From NCBI RefSeq assembly GCF_900116195.1, contig NZ_FOZW01000004.1:124001-188000 (forward strand): a DNA stretch of 64,000 nt, given 5' to 3'. Within the stretch, counting starts at the first letter, position 1, and every line of letters starts with the position of its first letter. The DNA comes from Alloyangia pacifica. Lineage in GTDB: Bacteria > Pseudomonadota > Alphaproteobacteria > Rhodobacterales > Rhodobacteraceae. Below the pieces are notes generated by a model that worked only from the letters and a program-made list of their open reading frames with translations, was not told the DNA's origin and ran no database searches. Positions 47,655-56,663 of the stretch are shown here, piece by piece. A program made the translations under genes and the position numbers.

Positions 47655-48578
47655 TCAGCCCAGCGGTTCCAGCGTCTTTTCGAGCTGTTCGCGCAGGTGG
47701 GCGTGCTGGGTCGGCAGTTTCAGCGCCTCGCCGAGGTGGCCACGGTCCTCGTCGCGGTCGAAGCCCGGCTCGTTGGTCGCCACCTCGAAGAGCACGCCGC
47801 CGGGGCTGCGGAAGTAGATCGCGTAGAAGTAGTCCCGGTCGATCTGCGGCGTGATCTGGAAGCCCTGCTCGGTCAGCGCCTTGCGCACCTCAAGCTGGGC
47901 CGCGCGGTCCTCCACCGCGAAGGCGATGTGGTGCACGCTGCCCGCGCCCTGTTCGCCGCGTGGCGCATCTACCGTCTCGATGTCGATGGTGCCCGCGCCG
48001 TTGTGCTCCGGGAGCACCAGCCGCATCACGTTGGCCTGGCGACACTCTTCCCGGTAGCCCATGGCGCCCAGCAACTCTGCAGTCGGACCCGCGTCGCGCA
48101 GGCGCATCTGCACCGAGTGGAAGCCGCGGATCGCCATGTCCGTGCCCACACCATTTCCCGTCCAGGGGGCACGATCATCCTCGGCTTCGACCAGCGCCAG
48201 GCCCTCGCCGTCCGGCCCCTCGAAGGCCAGCCGCAGCTCGCCGTAGCGGTTGAGCCGCTCCAGTCCCTGAACACCGGCTTCGGTCAGTCGCGCTTCCCAG
48301 GCATCGAGCGAGCCCATGGGCACGGCAAAGGCGGTGGTGGCCACCTCTCCGGTGCCCCGGCGACCGCGTGCTGCGCGGGGGAAGGGGAAGTAGGTCATGA
48401 CGCTGCCGGGGGTGCCGAGCTCGTCGCCGTAGTAGAGGTGGTAGACATCGGGGGCATCGAAGTTGACGGTCTTCTTCACCCGGCGAAGGCCGAGCGCCTC
48501 GGTGAAGAAGGCATTGTTGCGAGACGCGCTGCTGGCCAGCGCAGTCACGTGATGCAGGCCTTTGATCTGGGTAAGCAT
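47655..48578 (-). CDS. ring-cleaving dioxygenase (two-domain VOC/glyoxalase family)
   Basis: A 307-residue protein with two VOC domains. The N-terminal domain begins IKGLHHVTALASSASRNNAFFTEAL and the second spans VHHIAFAVEDRAAQ with DYFYAIYFRSPGGVLFEVAT. Metal ligands HH and E in the second domain are consistent with an Fe(II) extradiol ring-cleaving enzyme of the MhqO/LinE type, usually acting on hydroquinones. Start 48578 follows AGGAGAGAG; an ATG at 48620 is less likely. Transcribed alone; a terminator follows it. Confidence 0.82.
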   Translation of the reverse strand: MLTQIKGLHHVTALASSASRNNAFFTEALGLRRVKKTVNFDAPDVYHLYYGDELGTPGSVMTYFPFPRAARGRRGTGEVATTAFAVPMGSLDAWEARLTEAGVQGLERLNRYGELRLAFEGPDGEGLALVEAEDDRAPWTGNGVGTDMAIRGFHSVQMRLRDAGPTAELLGAMGYREECRQANVMRLVLPEHNGAGTIDIETVDAPRGEQGAGSVHHIAFAVEDRAAQLEVRKALTEQGFQITPQIDRDYFYAIYFRSPGGVLFEVATNEPGFDRDEDRGHLGEALKLPTQHAHLREQLEKTLEPLG

Positions 48579-48715
48579 GGTCTCTCTCCTGATGAGGAAT
48601 TGATCCCGATATAGGCCCAAGCGACCTTGCAGAAAACGAACATGGCCGCGCGAAGGGGCTGCACCAGTGCACAGCCGGATGCGAGGCGGTGCGGATTCGG
48701 CGATCCGTCAAAAGC

Positions 48716-48745
48716 AAAGGCCCCGGCGCGAGTGCGTCCGGGGCC
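48716..48745 (-). terminator. probable terminator after phbB
   Basis: On the minus strand GGCCCCGG (48745-48738) pairs with CCGGGGCC (48726-48719) across an 11-nt loop, followed by TTTGC. Lies 28 bp after the phbB stop. Confidence 0.6.
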
Positions 48746-48772
48746 AGTCGTGTCTTGCTTGCGAGCAGGGTG

Positions 48773-49495
48773 TCAGACGAAGAACTGCCCGCCGTTGGCC
48801 GAGATCGTCGAGCCGTTGACGAAGCCGGCCTTCTCGTCGGCGAGGAAGACCACACAGCGGGCGATCTCTTCGGGCTCGCCGAGGCGGCCGGTGGGGATCT
48901 GCGCGATGATCGACTCGCGGACCTTCTCGGGCACCGCCATGACCATTTCCGTGGCGATGTAGCCGGGGCAGATGGCGTTGGCGGTGATGCCGTAGCGTGC
49001 GCCCTCCTGCGCCAGCGACTTGATGATGCCGAGATCGCCGGCCTTGGTCGCGGCATAGTTCACCTGCGCGAACTGCCCCTTCTGGCCGTTGATCGACGAG
49101 ATCACGATGACCCGCCCGAACTTGCGCTCGCGCATGCCCGGCCAGAGCGGGTGCACGGTGTTGAAAACGCCGGTGAGGTTGGTGTCGATGACCTCTTTCC
49201 ATTGCTGGGGGGTCATCTTGTGGAACGGCGCGTCGCGGGTGATGCCCGCGTTGGCGACCACCACGTCGATCGGGCCGAGCTCGGCCTCGACCTTCTCGAT
49301 CCCTGCCTTGGACGCTTCGTAGTCGGCGACGTTCCACTTGTAGGTCTTGATACCCGTCTCCGCGGTGAAGGCCTGTGCCTTCTCGTCGTTCCCGGCATAG
49401 GTCGCGGCTACGTCGTACCCTTCTGCCTTCAGTGCCTTCGAGATCGCCTCCCCGATCCCGCGGCTGCCGCCCGTGACCAATGCAACTTTTGCCAT
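48773..49495 (-). CDS. phbB: acetoacetyl-CoA reductase
   Basis: A 240-residue short-chain dehydrogenase. The NADPH-binding TGGSRGIG (8-15) and catalytic Y147-x3-K151 in NYAATK are intact, with NAGITRDAPFHKM typical of PhbB. It reduces acetoacetyl-CoA to (R)-3-hydroxybutyryl-CoA, the second step of polyhydroxybutyrate synthesis. A GGAGG ribosome site precedes ATG 49495; an ATG at 49507 is less likely. Downstream of phbA but separated from it by a terminator and its own AT-rich promoter region. Confidence 0.93.
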   Translation of the reverse strand: MAKVALVTGGSRGIGEAISKALKAEGYDVAATYAGNDEKAQAFTAETGIKTYKWNVADYEASKAGIEKVEAELGPIDVVVANAGITRDAPFHKMTPQQWKEVIDTNLTGVFNTVHPLWPGMRERKFGRVIVISSINGQKGQFAQVNYAATKAGDLGIIKSLAQEGARYGITANAICPGYIATEMVMAVPEKVRESIIAQIPTGRLGEPEEIARCVVFLADEKAGFVNGSTISANGGQFFV

Positions 49496-49529
49496 TCTGT
49501 CCTCCAATTCGGAAGTTCCCCACTCCAGT

Positions 49530-49604
49530 AATGTTGTTACTGAAGTTAATTAAAGTTAGCAACAATATTGCGTATGTATTTTGCGCCTGCAGCATTGCAC
49601 GCAA
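49530..49604 (-). promoter_or_regulatory. phbB upstream region with TTGC/GCAA inverted motifs
   Basis: An AT-rich stretch (49510-49604). GCAA-N5-TTGC lies at about 49558-49570 and TTGCGCCTGCAGCATTGCAC with a closing GCAA follows. AGTAA-N5-TTACT is at about 49530-49545. PHB genes of Rhodobacteraceae are controlled by PhaR, which binds TGC-rich repeats, so this may be its operator; the exact consensus is not matched. Confidence 0.35.
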
Positions 49605-49606
49605 AG

Positions 49607-49630
49607 AAAAAGGGGCGCCGCAGCGCCCCC
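49607..49630 (-). terminator. intrinsic terminator after phbA
   Basis: On the minus strand GGGGCGC pairs with GCGCCCC across a 4-nt loop and is followed by five T. It lies 11 bp after the phbA stop and separates it from phbB. Confidence 0.7.
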
Positions 49631-49640
49631 TTACAAAACG

Positions 49641-50816
49641 TCAGTCGCGTTCCACGCAGAGCGCGACGCCCATGCCGCCCCCGATGCAGAGCGTCGCGAG
49701 GCCCTTCTTGGCGTCGCGGCGCTTCATCTCGAAGAGCAGCGTGTTCAGGATGCGGGCTCCAGAGGCGCCGATCGGGTGGCCGATGGCGATGGCGCCGCCG
49801 TTCACGTTCACGATCGACGGGTCCCAGCCCATGTCCTTGTTCACCGCGCAGGCCTGCGCGGCGAAGGCCTCGTTGGCCTCGACCAGATCAAGGTCTTCGG
49901 GCTTCCAGCCAGCCTTTTCCAGCGCCTTGCGCGAGGCGTGGATCGGGCCGACGCCCATAATCGACGGATCGAGGCCGGCGGTGGCGTAGGAGACGATGCG
50001 GGCGAGCGGCTCGATGCCACGCTTCTCGGCGTTGTCGGCGCTCATCAGCAGCACGCCGGCGGCGCCGTCGTTGATGCCCGAGGCGTTGGCCGCGGTGACT
50101 GAGCCGTCCTTGGTGAAGGCCGGGCGCAGCTTCTGCATGGCCTCGATGGTGGCGCCGTGACGGATGTATTCATCCTTGTCGACGATGATGTCGCCCTTGC
50201 GGGTCTTTACGGTGAAAGCGATCACCTCGTCGTCGAACTTACCGGCCTTCTGCGCAGCCTCTGCCTTGTTCTGCGAGGCAAGGGCAAACTCGTCCTGCTG
50301 TTCGCGGCTGATCTGCCACTGCTCGGCGACGTTCTCGGCGGTCTGACCCATGTGGTAGCCGTTGAAGGCATCCCAGAGGCCATCGCGGATCATCGTGTCG
50401 ATGTATTTCATGTCGCCCATCTTGTGCCCGGCGCGCAGGTGCGCGGCGTGGGGCGAGAGGGTCATGTTCTCCTGTCCACCGGCGCAGACGATGTCGGCAT
50501 CGCCCAGCAGGATGTGCTGCGCGCCCAGCATCACGGTGCGCAGGCCCGAGCCGCAGACCTGGTTGATCGACCAGGCCGAGCTTTCCTTGGGCAGGCCGGC
50601 ATTGATATGCGCCTGACGCGCCGGGTTCTGGCCCTGCGCCGCGGTCAGCACCTGGCCCAAAATGGTCTCGGACACCTCTGCCTTGTCGACGCCGGCGCGA
50701 GCGACCAGCGCTTCGAGCATGGCGCTACCAAGGTCATGGGCAGGGGTGTTGGCAAAGGCGCCGCTGAAGCTGCCCACGGCGGTCCGGGCCGCGGATGCGA
50801 TTACGACGTTGGTCAT
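49641..50816 (-). CDS. phbA: acetyl-CoA acetyltransferase (beta-ketothiolase)
   Basis: A 391-residue thiolase that condenses two acetyl-CoA to acetoacetyl-CoA, the first step of polyhydroxybutyrate synthesis. The acylated cysteine is C88 in NQVCGSGLR, the second catalytic cysteine is C377 in [10 protein letters not shown], and the histidine lies in [13 protein letters not shown]. Start ATG 50816 ([15 protein letters not shown]) is family-typical. It has its own terminator and an upstream TTGCGCAA palindrome at 50963-50970. No PHB synthase gene is seen in the window. Confidence 0.94.
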   Translation of the reverse strand: MTNVVIASAARTAVGSFSGAFANTPAHDLGSAMLEALVARAGVDKAEVSETILGQVLTAAQGQNPARQAHINAGLPKESSAWSINQVCGSGLRTVMLGAQHILLGDADIVCAGGQENMTLSPHAAHLRAGHKMGDMKYIDTMIRDGLWDAFNGYHMGQTAENVAEQWQISREQQDEFALASQNKAEAAQKAGKFDDEVIAFTVKTRKGDIIVDKDEYIRHGATIEAMQKLRPAFTKDGSVTAANASGINDGAAGVLLMSADNAEKRGIEPLARIVSYATAGLDPSIMGVGPIHASRKALEKAGWKPEDLDLVEANEAFAAQACAVNKDMGWDPSIVNVNGGAIAIGHPIGASGARILNTLLFEMKRRDAKKGLATLCIGGGMGVALCVERD

Positions 50817-51041
50817 GAAATTCTCCCTCCAAGCAAAGCGGGTGATCGGAACGCGTCCCTCCGCCCTCTTGGCGGGAGCAACGGCTCCGCATCTGGCCTT
50901 GGCCTTTTGATAACGCGGGGATCTTCGCCTGCACAGGGGCGGCGGTGCGGATTCGCGCATGTTTGCGCAATTCGTCGCAGATGCCTCAAGCGGAGGCGAG
51001 GAGGGGCAGGGTGGGCTTGGCAGGCCGGTTTTCGGGGGAAA

Positions 51042-51911
51042 TCAGGCTTTGTTGTGCAGCGGCGGGTCCATGCGCCAGTCCGGATGGGCCACCGGCGCGC
51101 CATGGTAGTATCCCTGCAGGCAATTCACGCCACTCCGCGCGACGATCTCTGCCTCGGCCTGAGTCTCGACCGATTCGGCCACCGTGAACATGTCGAACTG
51201 CTCGGCGATGGCCACTATGGCGCGCAGCAGCACCTGATTGTCGGGGTCGCTGTCGATGCCGCGGATCACCTGGCCGTCGATTTTCAGGATATCGAAGCTG
51301 AAGCGCTTGAAGTGCCGGAGCACGGTTTGCCCTGCGCCGAAATCATCCATGGCAAAGGCGATGCCGCGGCGGTGCAGATCGGTCATGAAGCCGATCACGA
51401 GTTCCGGCAGCAGCATCGCCGAGCTTTCAGTGATCTCGAGGATCAAGCGTGCGGCGACGGTGGGGTCGGCGGCCAGGCCCTTTTCCAGCACACGCATCCA
51501 GCGGCGGTAGCCGATCGAACGGGCCGACATGTTCACGGAGAGCCGCAGGTCCGGCGCGCGGATCAGTTCGGCGATGCCCTGTTCCAGCGCGAGGCAGTCT
51601 AGAATGCGGCCCTCTTCAAGCTCTTCGACCTCGAAGATGAACTCGCGCGCGGGCACGATCCGCCCGGTCTCATCCATCACGCGCAGCATAGCTTCGTGAA
51701 AGGCGACGCGTTCGGGCGCATTGGCCTGAACCACGGGTTGGAAGACCAGCATCACCTGCCGGTGGCGGATCGCATCGCGCACGCGCTGCAGGATGTCGCG
51801 GTCGCGCAGGTGGATCGCGCTGTCCAGCAGGGCGCCGGGGCCGTCCGGCTGACCCGGGGCGGGGCGGAGGCGCCGCCTTCGCATGGCCCTTGCTGTGTCG
51901 GGGTCCCTCAT
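51042..51911 (-). CDS. EAL-domain cyclic-di-GMP phosphodiesterase-like protein
   Basis: A 289-residue EAL protein without a GGDEF domain. The EAL motif reads EAM in FHEAMLRV (about 73-80), keeping the catalytic E and the L-R pair. Other active-site segments are intact: SVNMS, LEITESS, DDFGAG, ILKIDG, AESVET and CLQGYYHGAP. It therefore probably hydrolyses c-di-GMP, which lowers biofilm-promoting signal. The N-terminal 40 residues are arginine-rich and of unknown role. Start could also be the ATG at MRRRRLRPAPG. Confidence 0.85.
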   Translation of the reverse strand: MRDPDTARAMRRRRLRPAPGQPDGPGALLDSAIHLRDRDILQRVRDAIRHRQVMLVFQPVVQANAPERVAFHEAMLRVMDETGRIVPAREFIFEVEELEEGRILDCLALEQGIAELIRAPDLRLSVNMSARSIGYRRWMRVLEKGLAADPTVAARLILEITESSAMLLPELVIGFMTDLHRRGIAFAMDDFGAGQTVLRHFKRFSFDILKIDGQVIRGIDSDPDNQVLLRAIVAIAEQFDMFTVAESVETQAEAEIVARSGVNCLQGYYHGAPVAHPDWRMDPPLHNKA

Positions 51912-52282
51912 CCCCGGTTCCTCATGGCTCAGTCCTCATGTGGGTTTCCTCTTGGTTGTAGTCCGGGCCCTATGCCGAGTGCCCTGCGGCCGTCTTCCGG
52001 CGTCAGCTCCTTCATGTGGATTTGCCATCATCGGCGTGGCACGATAGGCGGGGCTGAAAAGCGCGGGCCGGGCTCCCTTTCAGTCTGGGCGCAGACCGTT
52101 TAACGCGGGATGAATCCCTGCAGTGGAAGGAAAGCGCCTAATTCGCGCGAAGAGCAGTTGACTCCCCCTGCAATCCCCATATAAGCGCCCGCTCATTGGT
52201 GTTGGTGGCCCCCGCAAGGGGATGCCTGTCGGCCTTCGGGCAGGAGGACAACGCCCTTCACATCTTTTGAAGGAGATCAGCC
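51912..52282. other. EAL-rpsD intergenic region
   Basis: No gene seen. The right part contains the rpsD promoter at 52158-52185 and its leader. The left part shows no structure I can assign. Confidence 0.5.
52158..52185 (+). promoter_or_regulatory. sigma70-type promoter of rpsD
   Basis: TTGACT (52158-52163) and TATAAG (52180-52185) with a 16-bp spacer, each matching 5 of 6 consensus bases. Start of transcription near 52192 gives a leader of about 90 nt. The leader contains CCCC-GCAA-GGGG, a GNRA-tetraloop hairpin, and a second imperfect hairpin just before the ribosome site, which could take part in regulation by S4. Confidence 0.55.
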
Positions 52283-52903
52283 GTGACCAAACGCACGTCT
52301 GCCAAGTACAAAATTGACCGCCGCATGGGCGAAAACATCTGGGGCCGTCCGAAGTCCCCGGTGAACAAGCGTGAATACGGCCCGGGCCAGCACGGCCAGC
52401 GCCGCAAGGGCAAGATGTCGGACTTCGGTCTGCAGCTGCGCGCCAAGCAGAAGCTCAAGGGCTACTACGGTGACATGACCGAGAAGCAGTTCCGTCGCAT
52501 CTTCGGCGACGCGGAACGCCTCAAGGGTGACACCGGCGAGCTGCTCATCGGCCTGCTCGAGCGCCGCCTGGACGCCGTCGTCTACCGCGCCAAGTTCGTG
52601 CCGACCGTCTTCGCAGCCCGTCAGTTCGTGAACCACGGCCACGTGCTGGTGAACGGCAAGCGCGTGAACATCCCCTCCTACCGCGTGAAGGAAGGCGATG
52701 TCATCGAGGTTCGCGAGAAGTCGAAGCAGATGACCGTCCTGCTGGAAGCTGTTCAGCTCGCAGAGCGTGACGTGCCCGACTACATCGAGGCCGACCACTC
52801 CAAGATGACCGCGACCTTCGTGCGCACCCCCGGCCTTGCCGACGTGCCCTACGCGGTTCAGATGGAACCGAACCTCGTCATCGAATACTACGCGCAGAAC
52901 TGA
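52283..52903 (+). CDS. rpsD: 30S ribosomal protein S4
   Basis: A 206-residue primary rRNA-binding protein that nucleates assembly of the 30S body. The start codon is GTG, after GAAGGAGATC. Signature segments [33 protein letters not shown] and [21 protein letters not shown] (the S4 RNA-binding domain) are intact. It is a single-gene transcript here with a strong promoter, unlike the alpha-operon location in E. coli. Confidence 0.97.
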   Translation: MTKRTSAKYKIDRRMGENIWGRPKSPVNKREYGPGQHGQRRKGKMSDFGLQLRAKQKLKGYYGDMTEKQFRRIFGDAERLKGDTGELLIGLLERRLDAVVYRAKFVPTVFAARQFVNHGHVLVNGKRVNIPSYRVKEGDVIEVREKSKQMTVLLEAVQLAERDVPDYIEADHSKMTATFVRTPGLADVPYAVQMEPNLVIEYYAQN

Positions 52904-52927
52904 TTCTTCTGCCCGTACGATCCTTGG

Positions 52928-52954
52928 AAGGCCGCGCAGCGATGCGCGGCCTTT
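52928..52954 (+). terminator. intrinsic terminator after rpsD
   Basis: AAGGCCGCGC (52928-52937) pairs with GCGCGGCCTT (52944-52953) over a 6-nt loop and is followed by TCTGC. Similar in form to the dnaJ terminator. Confidence 0.7.
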
Positions 52955-53009
52955 CTGCATTTCTGCCCGGGTTTTGGGCAGGTGTTCCGGCGGCAGTCGA
53001 TCTGATTAT

Positions 53010-53025
53010 TTTACCGATTGATAAA
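53010..53025 (+). promoter_or_regulatory. RutR-like operator before preT
   Basis: TTTACCGATTGATAAA, an imperfect palindrome 56 bp before the preT start. It matches the operator at 56664-56679 in 13 of 16 positions and resembles the E. coli RutR site TTGACCANNTGGTCAA. The RutR-like gene lies further along the cluster, so this is a plausible second target. Confidence 0.55.
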
Positions 53026-53080
53026 AAAATCGACCTGTGAGAGCGTTTCTCCATTGCGCAAGGCAGCGGGGAGGCGACCG

Positions 53081-54403
53081 ATGGACGCAAGACAACTGGC
53101 AGGAGGGATCCGCGCGGGACGGCTGGAGCCGCAGGCGCTGGAGGAGGGATTTACCGACCTGCACCCTCCATACGACGATCACGAGGCGCTGGTGGCGGCG
53201 GACCGCTGCTACTTCTGCCACGACGCGCCCTGCGCGACGGCATGCCCGACCACGATCGACATTCCACTCTTCATTCGGCAGATCGCCACCGGCACGCCTG
53301 AGGCGGCGGCAAAGACGATCCTGTCGCAGAACATCCTCGGCGGCATGTGCGCCCGGGTTTGCCCGACGGAGACGCTCTGCGAGGAGGTTTGCGTGCGCGA
53401 GGTGGCCGAGGGAAAGCCGGTCGAGATCGGCCGTCTGCAGCGATATGCCACCGATACGGTGATGGCGCAGAAAGCCCACCCTTTCGAGCGTGCCGCCCCC
53501 ACGGGCAAGCGCGTGGCCGTGGTCGGGGCGGGGCCGGCGGGCCTGTCCTGTGCGCATCGCCTGGCGATGAAGGGCCACGAGGTGGTGATCCTCGACGCGC
53601 GGCCCAAGCCGGGCGGGCTCAACGAGTTCGGCATCGCCGCCTACAAGAGCACCGATGATTTCGCCGCGCGCGAGGTCGACTGGCTGCTCGGCATCGGCGG
53701 GATCACCCTCGAAACCGGTAAGGCGCTGGGGCGTGATGTGACGCTGGAGGGGCTGACTGCCCAGTATGATGCGGTTTTCCTGGGTCTTGGCCTTGGCGGG
53801 GTGAACGCGCTGGGCATCGACGGCGACGACCGAGAGGGCGTATTGAACGCGGTGGATTTCATCTCAGAGCTGCGGCAGGCCGGTGATCTGGCCATGCTGC
53901 CGGTCGGCCGTGACGTGGTGGTGATTGGCGGCGGCATGACCGCCGTGGATGCCGCCGTGCAGTCCAAGCTGCTGGGCGCGCTCAACGTCACCATCGTCTA
54001 CCGCCGCTCGCAGGCGCGCATGGCGGCCAGCGCGTTCGAGCAGGAGCTGGCGCAGGCGCGCGGCGTGCGGATCATCTGCAACGCCATGCCCAAGGCGGTG
54101 CACGGCAATGGCGCGGTACGGGAGATCGAGTTCGAGTTCACCGATGACGAACTTACACCCACCGGCGAGAGCTTCCGCCTGCCCGCCGACCAGGTGTTCC
54201 GCGCCATTGGCCAGAGCCTGGTGACCGAGGGTCTGCCGGCGCTCGACGGGCGCAAGATCGCGGTCGAGGGGCCGGGGCGCACTTCGCTTCCCGGTGTCTG
54301 GGCCGGGGGGGACTGCGCCGCCGGGGGGGATGACCTGACCGTCACCGCCGTCGCCGAGGGCCGCGACGCGGCCGAAGACATCCACGCCACGTTGATGGGC
54401 TGA
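53081..54403 (+). CDS. preT: dihydropyrimidine dehydrogenase subunit PreT-like (FAD/Fe-S NAD(P)H oxidoreductase)
   Basis: A 440-residue flavoprotein. An N-terminal Fe-S module has cysteines at 43, 46, 51, 55 and 90, 94, 100, 104 (two [4Fe-4S] sites as in glutamate synthase small subunit), followed by VVGAGPAGLSCA (FAD, 147-158) and a second nucleotide-binding site (VVIGGGMTAVDAAV) plus GDCAAGGDDLTVTAVAEGRDAA near the C-terminus. It passes electrons between NAD(P)H and PreA in uracil or thymine reduction. Start 53081 follows GGGGAGG. The stop lies 12 bp before preA. Confidence 0.9.
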   Translation: MDARQLAGGIRAGRLEPQALEEGFTDLHPPYDDHEALVAADRCYFCHDAPCATACPTTIDIPLFIRQIATGTPEAAAKTILSQNILGGMCARVCPTETLCEEVCVREVAEGKPVEIGRLQRYATDTVMAQKAHPFERAAPTGKRVAVVGAGPAGLSCAHRLAMKGHEVVILDARPKPGGLNEFGIAAYKSTDDFAAREVDWLLGIGGITLETGKALGRDVTLEGLTAQYDAVFLGLGLGGVNALGIDGDDREGVLNAVDFISELRQAGDLAMLPVGRDVVVIGGGMTAVDAAVQSKLLGALNVTIVYRRSQARMAASAFEQELAQARGVRIICNAMPKAVHGNGAVREIEFEFTDDELTPTGESFRLPADQVFRAIGQSLVTEGLPALDGRKIAVEGPGRTSLPGVWAGGDCAAGGDDLTVTAVAEGRDAAEDIHATLMG

Positions 54404-54415
54404 GGAGGGACCGAC

Positions 54416-55717
54416 ATGGCTGATCTGACGAGCGATTTCGTGGGCATCAAGTCGCCCAACCCGTTCTGGCTGGCCTCGGCGCCGCCGACGGACAAGGAAT
54501 ACAATGTGCGCCGCGCCTACGAGGCGGGCTGGGGCGGGGTGGTCTGGAAGACCCTCGGGGAGGAAGGCCCGCCGGTGGTCAACGTCAACGGTCCGCGCTA
54601 CGGCGCGATCTGGGGCGCGGATCGGCGGCTCTTGGGGCTCAACAACATCGAACTGATCACCGACCGCCCGCTCGAGGTGAACCTGCGCGAGATCAAGGCA
54701 GTCAAGCGCGACTACCCCGACCGCGCGCTGGTGGTCTCGCTGATGGTCCCCTGCGAGGAGGCGGCGTGGAAGGCGATCCTGCCGCTGGTCGAGGAGACCG
54801 GGGCCGACGGGGTCGAGCTGAACTTCGGCTGTCCCCACGGGATGAGCGAGCGCGGCATGGGCTCGGCGGTGGGGCAGGTGCCCGAGTACATCGAGATGGT
54901 GACCCGCTGGGTGAAGCAGAACAGCCGCATGCCCTGCATCGTGAAGCTGACGCCCAACATCACGGACATCCGCAAGCCCGCCGAGGCCGCCAAGCGCGGC
55001 GGCGCCGATGCGGTTTCGCTGATCAACACGATCAATTCGATCACCTCGGTCAATCTCGATCTCTTCGCCCCCGAGCCGACCATCGACGGCAAGGGCGCGC
55101 ATGGCGGCTACTGCGGCCCGGCGGTCAAACCCATCGCGCTCAATATGGTGGCCGAGATCGCCCGCTCGCCAGAGACGCACGGAATGCCGATTTCGGGCAT
55201 CGGCGGGGTGACGACCTGGCGCGACGCGGCGGAGTTCATGGCGCTTGGGGCGGGCAACGTGCAGGTCTGCACGGCTGCGATGACCTATGGATTCAAGGTC
55301 GTGCAGGAGATGATCTCGGGTCTGTCACAGTACCTCGACGAGAAGGGCGTCGGGCTTTCCGACCTCGTGGGCCGGGCGGTGCCGAACGTGTCGGACTGGC
55401 AGAACCTCAACCTCAACGCAATCTCCAAGGCGAAAATAGACCAGGACCTCTGCATTTCCTGTGGCCGCTGCTATGCCGCCTGCGAGGATACCTCCCACCA
55501 GGCCATTGCCATGTCCGAGGGCCGGGTGTTCACCGTCAAGGATGATGAATGCGTGGCCTGCAACCTCTGCGTCAATGTCTGCCCTGTCGAGGGCTGCATC
55601 AGCATGGAGCGGATGGAGGTCGGGGCGACGGACCCGCGCACCGGCAAGGTGGTGCCCGCAGAGTTCGGTGATTGGACCACCCATCCCAACAACCCGATGG
55701 CCCGCGCGGCCGAGTGA
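54416..55717 (+). CDS. preA: dihydropyrimidine dehydrogenase subunit PreA
   Basis: A 433-residue enzyme with an FMN-binding dihydroorotate-dehydrogenase-like barrel (about 1-325: FWLASAPPTDKEYNVRRA, NFGCPHGMSERGMG, GIGGVTTWRDAAEF) and a C-terminal 2[4Fe-4S] ferredoxin domain (about 340-400: CISCGRCYAAC and CVACNLCVNVCPVEGC). It reduces uracil and thymine to their dihydro forms, first step of reductive pyrimidine catabolism. Well-supported GAGGAGGG ribosome site. Co-transcribed with preT. Confidence 0.95.
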   Translation: MADLTSDFVGIKSPNPFWLASAPPTDKEYNVRRAYEAGWGGVVWKTLGEEGPPVVNVNGPRYGAIWGADRRLLGLNNIELITDRPLEVNLREIKAVKRDYPDRALVVSLMVPCEEAAWKAILPLVEETGADGVELNFGCPHGMSERGMGSAVGQVPEYIEMVTRWVKQNSRMPCIVKLTPNITDIRKPAEAAKRGGADAVSLINTINSITSVNLDLFAPEPTIDGKGAHGGYCGPAVKPIALNMVAEIARSPETHGMPISGIGGVTTWRDAAEFMALGAGNVQVCTAAMTYGFKVVQEMISGLSQYLDEKGVGLSDLVGRAVPNVSDWQNLNLNAISKAKIDQDLCISCGRCYAACEDTSHQAIAMSEGRVFTVKDDECVACNLCVNVCPVEGCISMERMEVGATDPRTGKVVPAEFGDWTTHPNNPMARAAE

Positions 55718-55761
55718 TCGAGGCGCAAGCCCGCCGGGAACAATGGCGAAGCCGCCGGACT

Positions 55762-55791
55762 AGCGCCGGCCCGTTCCGGCGGGCCGGCGCT
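55762..55791. terminator. hairpin between preA and the rutR-like gene
   Basis: AGCGCCGGCCCG (55762-55773) pairs perfectly with CGGGCCGGCGCT (55780-55791) over a 6-nt loop. No T-run follows on either side, so it may act as a convergent, Rho-assisted or simply stabilising end for both transcripts. Confidence 0.45.
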
Positions 55792-55903
55792 GCGTCGTCC
55801 TTGCACAAGGTTCAAGTGTCTCGCGGACTTGGCTGGCATAAAGCGCTGAGCTCCATCGTTGCTGCGCCACCCCACGGGCAGGCGCTCGCCCGGCGGCTTC
55901 GCC

Positions 55904-56551
55904 TCAGCCCTTCGGCGTCAGGATCGCCCGAAAGATCGTCTCGACGTGGGCATTCGCCGCCTTCCAGCCCGCCGTCTCGTCGGGCACCAGCACCCGCACC
56001 TGCGTGTCGAAGTCGGCGAAATGCTGGGTCAGCGCCCAGATCGACATGACCAGCTGCTGCGGGTCCTGTGGCGCGAGCTTGCCCGCGTTCATCCACCCCG
56101 CGATCAGCGCGCATTTCTCGTCGAACAGCGGTTTCAGATCGCTCTCCAGATGCGGCAGCATGCGCGGCGCGCCCTGGATGATCTCGATGGCGAAGAGCCG
56201 GCTTTCGCGCGGGAACTGTCGGCTCATCTCCATCTTGCGGCGCACGTAGCCGAGGATCTCCTCCAGCGGATCTCCCTCCGCATCCAGCTCGCGCAGCGGA
56301 TCGAGCCATTCGGTCATCAGCGCGTTCAGCAGGGCGACGTGGATCGCCTCCTTGCCGTCGAAATAGTAGATGAGGTTGGGCTTCGACATGCCCGCAGCCT
56401 CGGCGATCTGGTCGAGCGTCGCGCCGCGGAAACCGTGTTGCGAGAACACGTCCAGCGCTGCATCTATGATCTTCTTGCGGTTGCGGATCTGGATTCGGCT
56501 GGGCTTCTTCTCCGGCGTCTTTTCGGGTGGCTTTTCAGAGGGAGCGGGCAT
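55904..56551 (-). CDS. RutR-like TetR-family regulator
   Basis: A 215-residue TetR-family protein. The helix-turn-helix is ATLDQIAEAAGMSKPNLIYYF (about 44-64), and the C-terminal ligand-binding domain resembles RutR/YcdC (RQFPRESRLFAIEIIQGAPRMLPHLE). A charged N-terminal tail of about 20 residues precedes it. RutR senses uracil and thymine in E. coli. Convergent with preA, divergent from the amidohydrolase gene, and next to two RutR-like operators, so it is very likely the local regulator. Confidence 0.87.
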   Translation of the reverse strand: MPAPSEKPPEKTPEKKPSRIQIRNRKKIIDAALDVFSQHGFRGATLDQIAEAAGMSKPNLIYYFDGKEAIHVALLNALMTEWLDPLRELDAEGDPLEEILGYVRRKMEMSRQFPRESRLFAIEIIQGAPRMLPHLESDLKPLFDEKCALIAGWMNAGKLAPQDPQQLVMSIWALTQHFADFDTQVRVLVPDETAGWKAANAHVETIFRAILTPKG

Positions 56552-56663
56552 GGCATTCCTTGGCTGCTGCTTTTCCGGGCGGCGCTGCCCGCTCTATGCG
56601 CATCCGCCCCGGGGGCCAAGGCAGGGATTTCTTGACAGGTCCGGGGCGCATTGCAATCGTGGC

